The notes: a model not told the origin generated them from the letters alone. A stretch of DNA of 64,000 nt from Parvibaculum sp002684405 (GCA_965140395.1 OZ223207.1:124001-188000), one strand, 5' to 3'. Positions 54,562 to 63,770 are shown, counted from the stretch's first letter. Numbers and translations are program-made.

Positions 54562-54887
54562 TGACGTGGCTTTCTCAGGCAAGTATCTGGGTCTTTGTCG
54601 GTTTTCTGGGGCAGGCGCTGTTTTCCGCCCGCTTCCTGCTGCAATGGCTGGCGAGCGAAAAGGCCAAGCGATCCATCGTGCCGGTGGCCTTCTGGTATTT
54701 CTCGATCAGCGGCGGCGCGACATTGTTTGCCTATGCGCTGTGGCGCGAAGACCCGGTCTTCATCCTGGGACAGGGCGCGGGCCTGTTGATTTACGGGCGC
54801 AATCTTTACCTGATCTACAAGGAAAGAGCCGCCGGGCGTCATGCCTCCATCGACCCCGAGCAGAACGGCGACGACGTCACCGCCTGA
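54546..54887 (+). CDS. LpxB N-terminal-domain-like small membrane protein
   Basis: 113 residues with three helices: ASIWVFVGFLGQALFSARFL, VPVAFWYFSISGGATLFAYA and PVFILGQGAGLLIYGRNLYL. ARFLLQWLASEKAKRS and the YGRNLYLIYKE ending are the signature of the lipid-A-disaccharide synthase N-terminal (LAB_N) domain, here alone. Stand-alone LAB_N proteins recur beside GT2 and ArnT-like genes, perhaps as a flippase part for the lipid-linked sugar. Coupled to the GT2 gene by overlap. Confidence 0.9.
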   Translation: MFTSVMTWLSQASIWVFVGFLGQALFSARFLLQWLASEKAKRSIVPVAFWYFSISGGATLFAYALWREDPVFILGQGAGLLIYGRNLYLIYKERAAGRHASIDPEQNGDDVTA

Positions 54888-55032
54888 ACCCCCCTCTTTG
54901 CGTAGGGGCATCGTCGTATAAAGCGGCAAATTGCCATTTTCCTTTCAGCTAAAATGACCTATGTCAAAGCAGAGGGGAGAGGGCTCAGACTGCGCGCCCA
55001 TCCGTAAGCTAAAACGAATGGGAGGCGGGTCA

Positions 55033-55056
55033 CCGACCTCCAAAAACAGAGGTCGG
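55033..55056 (+). promoter_or_regulatory. Hairpin covering the ribosome site of the second RND adaptor
   Basis: CCGACCTC at 55033-55040 pairs perfectly with GAGGTCGG at 55049-55056 over an eight-base loop. The right arm contains the GAGG ribosome-binding sequence, three bases before the likely ATG at 55060. It could hide the site, or be a DNA operator. Confidence 0.6.
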
Positions 55057-55059
55057 AAT

Positions 55060-56220
55060 ATGACTTCCTCCAGCGAGACACCGCGCAAAAAAGCGGCGGC
55101 GGGCCTGCCTGGCCGTCCGGCGCTGATCGCTATTGCGATTGCCGCCATTCTGCTTGTGGGGTTTGCATGGATGGCCTTTCAGCGCATGGGCGGTCAGGGC
55201 CAGGGATGGTCTTCCCCGCCGCCGGCTGTCGAAACGGTGATCGCCGGTATAGAGCCGGTGCAGGCTGAAGTTTCGGCTATCGGTACGCTCGAAGCCGACC
55301 AGTCCATCGTCGTGACGCCGGAAATCTCCGGGATTGTGACCAGCATCGATTTCGAGGACGGGCAACGCCTCGAACAGGGCGATCTCATCGTCACGCTGAA
55401 CGATGAAGACCTGAAAGCGCGCCTGCAGCAGGCCGAAGCGCAGCTCACGCTGTCCCAGGCGAATTTCGAGCGCGCCCGCAAACTGGTGAGCCGCGGGTCC
55501 GGGACGAAGCGGTCGCGGGACGAGGCGCTCAATGCGCTGAAATCCGCCGAAGCGCAGCGCGCGCTGGCGCAGGCTGCGCTCGACAAGGGCACGATCCGGG
55601 CTGCCTTCTCGGGCATTGTGGGTCTGAGGCAGGTGAGCCTCGGCCAGTATGTGACGCCTGGCCAGCCGATTGCGACGCTCGCCGATGTGGACAATCTCAG
55701 AATCGATTTCCGTGTCTCCGAAATCTATCTCACCGAGATCGAGAAAGGGCAGACCGTCGACATCACATTCGACGCGCTGCCCGGCGAGACCTTTAGCGGC
55801 ACTGTGAGCGCCATCGATCCGGTGATCGATGTCGAGGGGCGCGCGATCAAGGTACGCGCGTTGCTTGCGAACAACGAAGGGCGTTTGCGGCCGGGCCTGT
55901 TCGGCCGCGTGAAGATCGTGACGCAGACGCGCGACTCCATCGTCGTGCCGGAGCAGGCCATCATTTCCACGGCGGGCTCGGATGCGACGGGCTCCAAGGC
56001 GGTCTTCGTGGTGGGTGAAGAAGGCAAAGCCCATATGCGTTCCGTGGAACTTGGCGTGCGTCAGCCGGGCAAGGTGGAAATCCGCTCCGGCGTCAAGGAA
56101 GGCGAACGGGTGATTACGGCGGGGCAGATGAAGGTTCGAGACGGGGCGCCGGTTCAGCCCATCGAACTCAAAAAGAAAGCCTCCGAAAGCGAGGCCCCCA
56201 CAGGCGGGGCCGCGCAGTAG
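55060..56220 (+). CDS. RND efflux periplasmic adaptor (second system)
   Basis: About 386 residues from ATG 55060; earlier in-frame ATGs at 54961 and 55018 exist but lack ribosome sites. An N-terminal membrane anchor (ALIAIAIAAILLVGFAWMAF, residues 24-43) replaces a cleaved signal. Then PPPAVETVIAGIEPVQAEVS, the lipoyl/hairpin region with RARKLVSRGSGTKRSRDEAL, the second lipoyl half GTIRAAFSGIVGLRQVSLGQ, a barrel with ALPGETFSGTVSAIDPVIDV, and a membrane-proximal domain. Nine bases precede the permease. No local regulator. A hairpin overlaps its ribosome site. Confidence 0.92.
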   Translation: MTSSSETPRKKAAAGLPGRPALIAIAIAAILLVGFAWMAFQRMGGQGQGWSSPPPAVETVIAGIEPVQAEVSAIGTLEADQSIVVTPEISGIVTSIDFEDGQRLEQGDLIVTLNDEDLKARLQQAEAQLTLSQANFERARKLVSRGSGTKRSRDEALNALKSAEAQRALAQAALDKGTIRAAFSGIVGLRQVSLGQYVTPGQPIATLADVDNLRIDFRVSEIYLTEIEKGQTVDITFDALPGETFSGTVSAIDPVIDVEGRAIKVRALLANNEGRLRPGLFGRVKIVTQTRDSIVVPEQAIISTAGSDATGSKAVFVVGEEGKAHMRSVELGVRQPGKVEIRSGVKEGERVITAGQMKVRDGAPVQPIELKKKASESEAPTGGAAQ

Positions 56221-56229
56221 GAGCCGCAT

Positions 56230-59200
56230 ATGCATATTTCCGAACTCTTTATCCGCCGACCTGTCTTCGCGACGGTTGTTGCGCTCATCCTCATTCTCGT
56301 CGGTTTCGTTTCCTATGAGCGGCTGACGGTGCGCGAATATCCGGCAATCGACGAGCCGGTGGTGACCGTGACGACCTCCTATCGCGGCGCCAGCGCCTCG
56401 GTGATCGAACGCGAGGTGACGCAGCCGCTCGAAGAGGCGATGGCGGGGATCGAGGGGATCGAGATCCTGACGTCGTCCAGCCGGCCCGAAAGCAGCCAGG
56501 TGACGGCGCGCTTCACGCTGTCGACGGATCCGGATGTTGCGGCAAGCGATGTGCGCGACCGCGTCGGGCGCGCGCGCGGACAGCTTCCCGACGATGTGGA
56601 CGAGCCGATCATCGCCAAGGTCGAGGCCGATGCGAGCCCGATCATGTATATCGCCTTCGCCTCGTCGCGCATGTCGGGCATGGATATTACCGACTATCTC
56701 GACCGTATCGTGAAGAACCAGCTGCAGAACCAGCCGGGCGTTGCGCAGGTGTCGATCTTCGGCGAGCGGCTCTACTCGATGCGCGTCTGGGTGGACCGGC
56801 AGCGCCTCGCCGCCTACGGGCTGACGGTGCAGGATGTCGAGAACGCGATCCGCAACCAGAATGCGGAAATTCCCTCCGGCCGTATCGAAAGTACCAAGCG
56901 GGAATTCACGGTCCTGTCCAAGACCGCGCTCGAAACGCCGGACGAATTCTCGAAGATCGTGGTGAAGGACAGCGGCGGTTTCCAGGTGACGCTCGGTCAG
57001 GTGGCCAAGGTCGAGATCGCGCCTGCCGACGAGCGCCGCGCGGCGACCTATAACGGCAAGACCTCGATTTCCGTGGGCATCGTGAAGCAGGCAACGGCCA
57101 ACCCGCTGGAAGTGGCGGCCGCGGTTCGCGCCAAGCTGAAGCAGATGGAGCCGACGCTGCCGGTGGGGATGGCCTATTCCATCGGCTATGACACGTCCAT
57201 CTTCATCGAGGAATCGATCAAGTCGGTCTATGAGACGATCATCGAGGCGGTGATCCTCGTCGTGCTGGTGATTTTCGTCTTCCTGCGGACGGTACGCGCT
57301 TCGTTCATCCCGGTTGTGACGATCCCGATTTCGCTGATCGGTACGTTCGGCATGATGCTGCTCTTCGGATTCAGTATCAACACGCTGACGCTGCTTGCCA
57401 TGGTGCTTGCCATCGGCCTTGTGGTGGATGACGCGATCGTGGTGCTGGAAAATATCTTCCGGCATATCGAGGAAGGGTTGTCGCCGGTTCAGGCGGCGAT
57501 CAAGGGCTCGCGCGAAATCGCCTTTGCGATCATTGCCATGACGCTGACGCTCGCCGCCGTTTACGCGCCGGTGGCTTTTGCCGAAGGGCGGACGGGGCGT
57601 CTGTTCCTCGAATTTGCGCTGACGCTGGCCGGCGCCGTCGTCGTGTCGGGTGCGATGGCGCTGACGCTGACGCCGATGATGTGCTCGAAGCTCCTGCGGC
57701 GCGATACGGGCGGCGGACGGTTCGACAAGCTGCTGGGCGGCTGGCTCGACCGTCTCGACAGCGCCTATAAGAACGCGCTCGAGAAAGCGCTGGGCCGCAA
57801 GACGCTTATCGTCGTTGCCGCCGTTCTTGTCGGCCTCTCCTGTGTGGGGCTTTTCAAGCTGCTCAATCAGGAACTCGCGCCGACGGAAGATCGCGGCATC
57901 CTGCTCATTGCCGGCCGCGCGCCTGAGGGCGCGACGCTCGACTACACGCTGCATTATACAAAGCAGATCGAGAATATCGTTTCCCAGGTGCCCGAAGTGA
58001 AGGGGTATCTGGTGGTGGCGGGCTTTCCCGAAATCACCAATCTCATTTCCTTCTCGCGTCTAAGCCATTGGAGCGAGCGAGACCGCTCGCAGCAGGAGAT
58101 CGTCAATTCCATCCAGCCCAAGCTGATGGAAATACCGGGCATTCTCGCCTTCGGTATCAATCCGCCGTCGCTCGGCCAGAGCGGGCGGTCGCAGCCCATC
58201 CAGTTCGTGCTGCAGACCTCCGGCACCTATGACGATCTGGCCAATGACATGAACAAGTTCATGGAAAAGCTGCGCGCCAACCCCGGCTTCATCAATGCCG
58301 ATACGGATCTGAAACTCGACAAGCCGCAGCTCGACATCAAGGTGAACCGCGAAAAGGTGGTGGATGCGGGCATCGACGTGTCGACCGTCGGGCGCACGCT
58401 GGAAACGCTTCTGGGCGGGCGCAAGGTCACGCGCTTCGAGCGTAACGGCAAGCAGTTCGACGTCATCGTGCAGGTGGCCGACGAGGACCGGCGCACGCCG
58501 CAGGATATTTCCGACATCTATGTGCGCGGGAAGGACAACGAGATGGTGCAGCTGTCCAACCTGATCGATGTGAAGGAGACGGTGGCGCCCGCGTCGCTCA
58601 ATCGCTTCAATCAGCTTCGCGCGGCGACGATTTCATCCAATCTCGCACCGGGGTATTCCATGGGCGAGGCGCTGAACTTCCTGGAGAAGACGGCGGCGGA
58701 AGTCCTGCCCAAGAACGCGCAAACCGATCTCAACGGTCCGTTGCGCGAGTTCACGAAGTCCTCCGGCACGCTGGCCGTTACCTTCGTGCTGGCGCTAATG
58801 TTCATTTATCTCGTGCTGGCCGCGCAGTTCGAAAGTTTCATAGAGCCGACGATCATTCTCGTCTCGGTGCCGCTGTCGCTGGCGGGGGCGCTGCTTCTCA
58901 TGTTCGTCGCCAATATTGTGACGGGGACGAATCTCACGCTCAATATCTACAGTCAGGTGGGCCTTATCACGCTGATCGGCCTGATCACCAAACATGGCAT
59001 TCTGATCGTGGAGTTCTCCAACCAGTTGCGTGAGCAGGGCCGGAATGTGCGCGATGCGGTGGTGGAGGCAGCGGGGCTTCGGCTGCGTCCGATCCTGATG
59101 ACGACGGGCGCGATGGTGCTGGGGTCGATGCCGCTGGCGCTGGCGAGCGGCGCGGGTGCGGAAAGCCGCCAGGCCATCGGCGTTGTGATCGTCGGCGGGA

Positions 59201-59313
59201 TGAGCTTCGGTACGCTGCTGACGCTCTTCGTGGTTCCGACGGTCTATCTCATTGTCGTTTCATGGCGGGAGAAGCGCCGCGACGCGCGCGACGGTCAGGC
59301 CATCGAGGCCTGA
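56230..59313 (+). CDS. RND efflux permease, HAE1/AcrB type (second system)
   Basis: 1027 residues, full length. N-terminus MHISELFIRRPVFATVVALI is typical of multidrug-type permeases. The fourth helix has LAMVLAIGLVVDDAIVVLEN with the paired Asp residues of the proton relay (about 404-405), which marks the HAE1 drug-pump branch; the helix 10-11 region has LITLIGLITKHGILIVEFSN. The periplasmic porter and docking domains are intact. Paired with the adaptor nine bases upstream. Its last 19 bases overlap the convergent radical SAM gene. Confidence 0.96.
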   Translation: MHISELFIRRPVFATVVALILILVGFVSYERLTVREYPAIDEPVVTVTTSYRGASASVIEREVTQPLEEAMAGIEGIEILTSSSRPESSQVTARFTLSTDPDVAASDVRDRVGRARGQLPDDVDEPIIAKVEADASPIMYIAFASSRMSGMDITDYLDRIVKNQLQNQPGVAQVSIFGERLYSMRVWVDRQRLAAYGLTVQDVENAIRNQNAEIPSGRIESTKREFTVLSKTALETPDEFSKIVVKDSGGFQVTLGQVAKVEIAPADERRAATYNGKTSISVGIVKQATANPLEVAAAVRAKLKQMEPTLPVGMAYSIGYDTSIFIEESIKSVYETIIEAVILVVLVIFVFLRTVRASFIPVVTIPISLIGTFGMMLLFGFSINTLTLLAMVLAIGLVVDDAIVVLENIFRHIEEGLSPVQAAIKGSREIAFAIIAMTLTLAAVYAPVAFAEGRTGRLFLEFALTLAGAVVVSGAMALTLTPMMCSKLLRRDTGGGRFDKLLGGWLDRLDSAYKNALEKALGRKTLIVVAAVLVGLSCVGLFKLLNQELAPTEDRGILLIAGRAPEGATLDYTLHYTKQIENIVSQVPEVKGYLVVAGFPEITNLISFSRLSHWSERDRSQQEIVNSIQPKLMEIPGILAFGINPPSLGQSGRSQPIQFVLQTSGTYDDLANDMNKFMEKLRANPGFINADTDLKLDKPQLDIKVNREKVVDAGIDVSTVGRTLETLLGGRKVTRFERNGKQFDVIVQVADEDRRTPQDISDIYVRGKDNEMVQLSNLIDVKETVAPASLNRFNQLRAATISSNLAPGYSMGEALNFLEKTAAEVLPKNAQTDLNGPLREFTKSSGTLAVTFVLALMFIYLVLAAQFESFIEPTIILVSVPLSLAGALLLMFVANIVTGTNLTLNIYSQVGLITLIGLITKHGILIVEFSNQLREQGRNVRDAVVEAAGLRLRPILMTTGAMVLGSMPLALASGAGAESRQAIGVVIVGGMSFGTLLTLFVVPTVYLIVVSWREKRRDARDGQAIEA

Positions 59314-60329
59314 CGCCGCGCCTCGCGCAATTCGCGAATAACGGGACCCAGCATTTCCTCGTGGAAGCGGTCGCAGCCGATACAGGGATTTGCGTAAGGC
59401 AATCCCTGCGGTGTGGTGGTGTGCGACTCCGCTCGCATGCGCGTTTCGGTCCAGCCCATGCTTTCGCCCATGCGCAGCGGATCGCCCTGATTGAGCGCCT
59501 CGAAGACGGGATGGCCTTTGAGGCTGTCGAGAATGTCGGTCAGGCGTTCTTCCGTCAGATTGCCGATCGGCAGTTTCGTTTTCAGGCAGCAGGGATAGAC
59601 ATCGCCATTGGGTTCGATGGCGACTTCCGAACCGGCAAAACCATGGTTCAGGAAATTCCTGGCGCCGGACCAGCGGGCGCAGAAATCGGTTTCCATGCCG
59701 GCGGTGGAAAGTCCGTTCTCCCAGGCGCGGCCGCGCGGCCATAATTCCTCGATCCACTGGCCGGGCTGGGCGCCGAAGAACAGGAAGCTGGGGCCTTTGG
59801 CTTCGCCGTCTTTCGGGGCGGGTTCGAAGCCGGCGGCCAGAAACATCTCCGTCAGCTTTTCCTGGAAGGCCTCGCGCTTTGCGCCCTCCATGCCGACATG
59901 GAAGTCGTCCATGCTGGCGATGGCGACGGTCCAGATATTGTGCTCGCGCAATTCGTCCAGCATTCGCGGTGTCAGGATATCGCCCGTTGTCTGCATGGAG
60001 AGGCGGACGCCGTTTTTTCCGTATTTTTCGGTCAGTGCGTCGAGCGCGGGATAGAAGAGCGTTTCGCGCACCGGATCGATCATCACTTCGCCGCCTGAAA
60101 TGATGATCCGGCCCACCCGTTCCGACGGGTTTCCGTCGGCATCCGGCCGGGCGGGGTCCTTGTAGATCATGCTGTCGGGCAGGTTGGCGACGATCTTGCG
60201 GAAGCTCGCCTCGCCCTCGGCCATGACCGCGGCGAGGTCGTCGCGGACGTAAGGGCGGAAGCGCGTGTCGTAGCAGTGCTTGCAGCGGCGATGGCAGGCC
60301 CATGTCAGGACGTAGTAGATCGATTCCAC
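59295..60329 (-). CDS. Radical SAM/SPASM-like protein
   Basis: 344 residues from GTG 60329 (GAAAGGAAGG upstream). The 4Fe-4S radical SAM motif sits right at the N-terminus, CHRRCKHC at residues 12-19 (C12, C16, C19). GRIIISGGEVMIDP is the GGE motif. The C-terminal part has further cysteines in DFCARW, VYPCCLKTKLPIGNL and NPCIGCDRFHEEM, the pattern of a SPASM auxiliary cluster domain. SPASM enzymes often modify peptides or proteins, but no precursor peptide is visible nearby, and the substrate is unknown. Convergent and overlapping with the RND permease; upstream of it lies a TauD dioxygenase. Confidence 0.85.
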   Translation of the reverse strand: MESIYYVLTWACHRRCKHCYDTRFRPYVRDDLAAVMAEGEASFRKIVANLPDSMIYKDPARPDADGNPSERVGRIIISGGEVMIDPVRETLFYPALDALTEKYGKNGVRLSMQTTGDILTPRMLDELREHNIWTVAIASMDDFHVGMEGAKREAFQEKLTEMFLAAGFEPAPKDGEAKGPSFLFFGAQPGQWIEELWPRGRAWENGLSTAGMETDFCARWSGARNFLNHGFAGSEVAIEPNGDVYPCCLKTKLPIGNLTEERLTDILDSLKGHPVFEALNQGDPLRMGESMGWTETRMRAESHTTTPQGLPYANPCIGCDRFHEEMLGPVIRELREARRQASMA

Positions 60330-60416
60330 GGTGCGCCTTCCTTTCGTTTCCCGCAGGAGAATAACGAACCGGAGGGCGTGTGCGGATCACATGAGCGTGA
60401 GAACCGCGCCGAGGCC

Positions 60417-61271
60417 TCAGACCGGCCGGTCGCCGTTCACCGTGACGCGCTCCATCTCGCGGCGGTGGCCGTGATAATCGTTGAGCGCGAAATGCTGCGT
60501 GCAGCGATTGTCCCAGAAGGCGACCGCGCCTTTCGTCCAGCGGAAGCGGCAGGTGAAGGCTTCCTGCGTGCAATGCTCGTAGAGGAAGTCGAGCAGCGGA
60601 CGGCTTTCGCGCCGCGTCCAGCCGGCAAAGCGTTCGGTGAAGGCCATGTTGACATAAAGGCCCTTGCGGCCCGTTTCCGGATGGGTGCGCACGACCGGAT
60701 GTTCGAAAGCGGGCACTTCACCCTCGGCATTTGAGATTTCCATGCCTTTGCGCTTCTGTGCGGAATGGCCTTCTCGCCCATATTCCGCCTTGGCGGTGTG
60801 GACCGCTTTCAGGCCCTCCAGCGTCTTCTTCATGCCGTCCGACAGCGTTTCATAGGCGAGATACTGGTTCGCCCAGAGCGTGTCGCCGCCATAAGGGGGC
60901 ACGTCCTTGGCGTAAAGGATGGAGCCGAGCGCGGGCTCTTCCAGGAAGGACATGTCGGAATGCCAGCCGCCGCCGAAATTCAGCTTGTCTTCGGGCTCCT
61001 TCACGATGCGCATGATTTCCGGATGCCCTTCCATGCCCTTCACATAAGGATGGATGTTGAGCGTGCCGAAACGCCGTCCGAATTCCTTGTGCTTTTCGGG
61101 CGTCAGCTTCTGGTCGCGGAAGAAGATCACCAGATGATCCAGAAAGGCCTGGTGGATGTCGTCGAACTGTTCGTTGGAAAGATCGGCGGACAGGTCCGCG
61201 CCCTCGATCTCCGCGCCGAGCGCACCGGCGATGGGTTTCACCTCGATGGTCTTGTAGCTTTTGGCGCTCAT
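60417..61271 (-). CDS. TauD/TfdA-family 2-oxoglutarate-dependent dioxygenase
   Basis: 284 residues. The iron-binding HxD is in GGGWHSDMSFLEEPALGS near residues 98-115, and the distal His and 2-oxoglutarate Arg are in RCTQHFALNDYHGHRREMER near the C-terminus. Begins KPIAGALGAEIEGADLSADL, typical of taurine/2,4-D/alkyl-sulfate dioxygenases. Oxidises the substrate with release of succinate and CO2. Probable catabolic role with the VOC, thiolase and DUF35 genes just upstream on the same strand; substrate unknown. Confidence 0.9.
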   Translation of the reverse strand: MSAKSYKTIEVKPIAGALGAEIEGADLSADLSNEQFDDIHQAFLDHLVIFFRDQKLTPEKHKEFGRRFGTLNIHPYVKGMEGHPEIMRIVKEPEDKLNFGGGWHSDMSFLEEPALGSILYAKDVPPYGGDTLWANQYLAYETLSDGMKKTLEGLKAVHTAKAEYGREGHSAQKRKGMEISNAEGEVPAFEHPVVRTHPETGRKGLYVNMAFTERFAGWTRRESRPLLDFLYEHCTQEAFTCRFRWTKGAVAFWDNRCTQHFALNDYHGHRREMERVTVNGDRPV

Positions 61272-61338
61272 GGTCTCCTCCTCGCCTCTCCGGTCTTGCG
61301 CCGGGGTTTGAGGAGAACAGTCTAGCCGATGTGCGCTG

Positions 61339-62037
61339 TCAGTCGAGGGAGGCGGCGAGGGAGCCGGTCAGCGAGGCGCGCTGGGACATCTCGATCCAGT
61401 TGCCGTCGGGATCGCGGATGAAGGAAATGCGCGCCGTTTCGCCCAATGTGCGCGGCGCTGCGCCCTCTGCGCCGCCCCGGGCGAGGATGGAGGCATGTTC
61501 CTCGTCGACCTTGAAGATCTGCACGGTGATATAGCGCCAGCCCGGCCCGTCCATGGCGGCGTCGGCGGGGGCGTCCGGGTCTTCCTCCGCGAGGATCACG
61601 CTGTCGCCGCAACGAAAGGCGATGCCGGTTTCAACGGGGATTTCTTCAAGCTCCAGCACGCGGCCATAGAAGTCGCGATGGGCGGCAAGGTCGCGCACGC
61701 CGAGGCGAATGCCGATGCGCGTAATGCCCAGATGGCCTTCCGGCACCAGCGTGACGCGGTTGCCGTCGGGATCGGTGAGGGCTTCAGGCTTGTTGATATT
61801 TGTCCGTGCGATCAGCAGTTCGCGGTAGCCCGAGGGCGGGGCGTCGGGCAGCGGGTCGCGGGCATGGTTGATCTTCAGAACCGAGCCCGCGAGGTCATGG
61901 CGGTGCTGGCGTTTGCCGCCGCCGAGTGGCAGGACGTGATCGAGTTTCAGGCCGACCTTATTCTGCCAGAAGTCGAGCATGGGCTCGAGCGAGTTGGTGA
62001 AGAGCCCGACATCAATGCGGGGTTTTGCGAGATGCAT
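61339..62037 (-). CDS. VOC-family (glyoxalase/extradiol dioxygenase fold) protein
   Basis: 232 residues made of two paired beta-alpha-beta-beta-beta modules: HLAKPRIDVGLFTNSLEPML starts the first and ITRIGIRLGVRDLAAHRDFY the second near residue 104. FIRDPDGNWIEMSQ near the end carries the usual C-terminal metal-binding Glu. Could be a lyase, epimerase or dioxygenase; the fold does not decide it. 20 bases separate it from the thiolase gene upstream, so they are likely co-transcribed. Confidence 0.85.
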   Translation of the reverse strand: MHLAKPRIDVGLFTNSLEPMLDFWQNKVGLKLDHVLPLGGGKRQHRHDLAGSVLKINHARDPLPDAPPSGYRELLIARTNINKPEALTDPDGNRVTLVPEGHLGITRIGIRLGVRDLAAHRDFYGRVLELEEIPVETGIAFRCGDSVILAEEDPDAPADAAMDGPGWRYITVQIFKVDEEHASILARGGAEGAAPRTLGETARISFIRDPDGNWIEMSQRASLTGSLAASLD

Positions 62038-62057
62038 GCCGGGCTCTCCTGCTTTTC

Positions 62058-63200
62058 TTAAGGCGCTTCGTTGGAGAAGACGATCGTGCCCGACGAGGCG
62101 AACATGCCGCCCACGCCATGCGCGATGGAAATCTTCGCATCCGGCACCTGGGCGGGCGCAATGCCACGCATCTGCCGCACGCTTTCCTGAAGCGCATACA
62201 TGCCATACATGCCCGAATGCATGTAGGAGAGGCCGCCGCCATTGGTGTTGAGCGGCAGCTTGCCGCCGGGCGCCGTGTTGCGTTCGCGAATGAAGGCCGC
62301 GCCTTCGCCATGCTCGCAGAAGCCGAGGTCTTCAAGCCCGTAGATCGGCAGATGCGCGAAGGCGTCATAGATCATCAGGTGATCGACATCGGAATGCTTG
62401 ATGCCTGCTTCGTCGAAGGCCTTCTTGCCCGAGACGCGGAAGGCCTTCGACGTGGTGAAGTCTTCCATCTGGCTGACCATCGGTGTTTCCACGCTTTCGC
62501 CCGTGCCGAGAATGTAGACGGGCTTTTGCGGGAAGTCCTTTGCGCGCTCGGCACTGGTGAGAATGAGCGCGCCGCCGCCATCGGTTACGAGGCAGCACAT
62601 GAGAAGGCGGAAGGGCCAGGAGATCATGCGCGAGTTCAGCACATCGTCGACGGTGATGAGATCGCGGAAGCTGGCGCGCGGGTTTTTCGCGGCCCATTCG
62701 CGCTGGATCACGGCGACCATGGCCACGTCTTCCTCGGTCACGCCATAGGTCTTCATGTAGCGCAGGGCGGGAATGGTGAACATGCTCGGCGGGTTCGTGA
62801 TGCCATAGGGAACTTCGAACTGACCCTGCTGGCTCTGCGGATCGCGGCTGAAGCGCCGCGCGCCGACGCGCGAACGTCCCGATTCCGCATGGGTGATGAG
62901 AACCGTGTTGCACAGGCCCTCATTGATGGCGGCCGCCGCGTGGCGGACATGCAGCATGAAGGAGCAGCCGCCCACCGAGGTGCCGTCCACCCAGGTCGGC
63001 GTGATGCCGAGATAATGCGCGGTCTCGACGGGGCTGTCGCCCGCCGTCGCCACGCCGTCGATATCCTTGGCGGTGAGACCGGCATCGGCCATTGCGTTGA
63101 GTGCGGCGTCGGCATGGAGCGCGAGCTGCGACTGGTTCGGGATCTTGCCCATCTGCGTCGTTTCGGCGGCGCCGACGACGGCGACTGATTTCTGTTTCAT
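62058..63200 (-). CDS. SCP2-type thiolase / acyl-CoA acetyltransferase family protein
   Basis: About 380 residues from ATG 63200; further upstream in-frame codons overlap the DUF35 gene and have no similarity. The catalytic Cys is in DGTSVGGCSFMLHVRHAAAA near residues 72-91 and the C-terminal motif is NTNGGGLSYMHSGMYGMYAL. Such thiolase-like proteins act on acyl-CoA in fatty-acid, sterol or aromatic breakdown and need a DUF35 partner, which is encoded 16 bases upstream. The exact reaction (thiolysis or retro-aldol) is open. Confidence 0.9.
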   Translation of the reverse strand: MKQKSVAVVGAAETTQMGKIPNQSQLALHADAALNAMADAGLTAKDIDGVATAGDSPVETAHYLGITPTWVDGTSVGGCSFMLHVRHAAAAINEGLCNTVLITHAESGRSRVGARRFSRDPQSQQGQFEVPYGITNPPSMFTIPALRYMKTYGVTEEDVAMVAVIQREWAAKNPRASFRDLITVDDVLNSRMISWPFRLLMCCLVTDGGGALILTSAERAKDFPQKPVYILGTGESVETPMVSQMEDFTTSKAFRVSGKKAFDEAGIKHSDVDHLMIYDAFAHLPIYGLEDLGFCEHGEGAAFIRERNTAPGGKLPLNTNGGGLSYMHSGMYGMYALQESVRQMRGIAPAQVPDAKISIAHGVGGMFASSGTIVFSNEAP

Positions 63201-63216
63201 CTCTCGTCCCCTTGCT

Positions 63217-63627
63217 TCACTTCGCCGGCCGGAATTTGGGCAGGCTGATCTCGTCCGTCGCCTTTTCGAATGTGACTTCGAGGGGCATGTCGAGTTCAAG
63301 CGCTTCGGGCGTTTGCGGGCAGTCCACGATGTTGGTCATCATGCGCGGGCCTTCTTCCAGCTGCACGACAGCGATGGAATGGGGCTCCTCGCCGAAATCG
63401 GGACGGGGACGATGGTTGATGATGTAGCTGTAGAGCGTTGCCTTGCCGCTTGCCTTGATCACTTCCACCTCGCGCGCCGAACAGGCCGGGCAGAAGTCGC
63501 GGGGCGGGAAATAGGTGTGATTGCAGGTCTTGCAGCGTTGCAGCCGGATTTCGCCGTCGCGGCAGCCATCCCAGAAATGCTGCGTTTCCGGCGTGGGCTG
63601 GGGCAAGGGGCGTTTGTAGTCCGCCAT
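63217..63627 (-). CDS. DUF35 OB-fold zinc-ribbon protein, partner of the thiolase
   Basis: 136 residues: an N-terminal rubredoxin-like zinc ribbon with four cysteines in CKTCNHTYFPPRDFCPAC at about residues 32-49, then an acyl-CoA-binding OB fold (KATLYSYIINHRP, MTNIVDC, PLEVTFEKA). Proteins of this type bind SCP2-like thiolases or aldolases in acyl-CoA breakdown and are required for activity. It precedes the thiolase by 16 bases, so they form a complex and an operon by all appearances. Confidence 0.92.
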   Translation of the reverse strand: MADYKRPLPQPTPETQHFWDGCRDGEIRLQRCKTCNHTYFPPRDFCPACSAREVEVIKASGKATLYSYIINHRPRPDFGEEPHSIAVVQLEEGPRMMTNIVDCPQTPEALELDMPLEVTFEKATDEISLPKFRPAK

Positions 63628-63770
63628 GAGGACCTCCCTGACATATGTGATTCCGGTTCTTTGAATGCCGGAAATTCGAATGCGGGGAGGATAGCCTCGC
63701 GGGCCAGATTGGCAAGCTGGGGGACCGCACCGGCGTGCGATCCCCCGAATCGATTTTGAACAGGTGAGCT

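Noticed and set aside
55030..57954. Long minus-strand frame opposite the RND adaptor and permease (974 codons)
   Set aside because: Antisense to two clear genes and without any recognisable domain.
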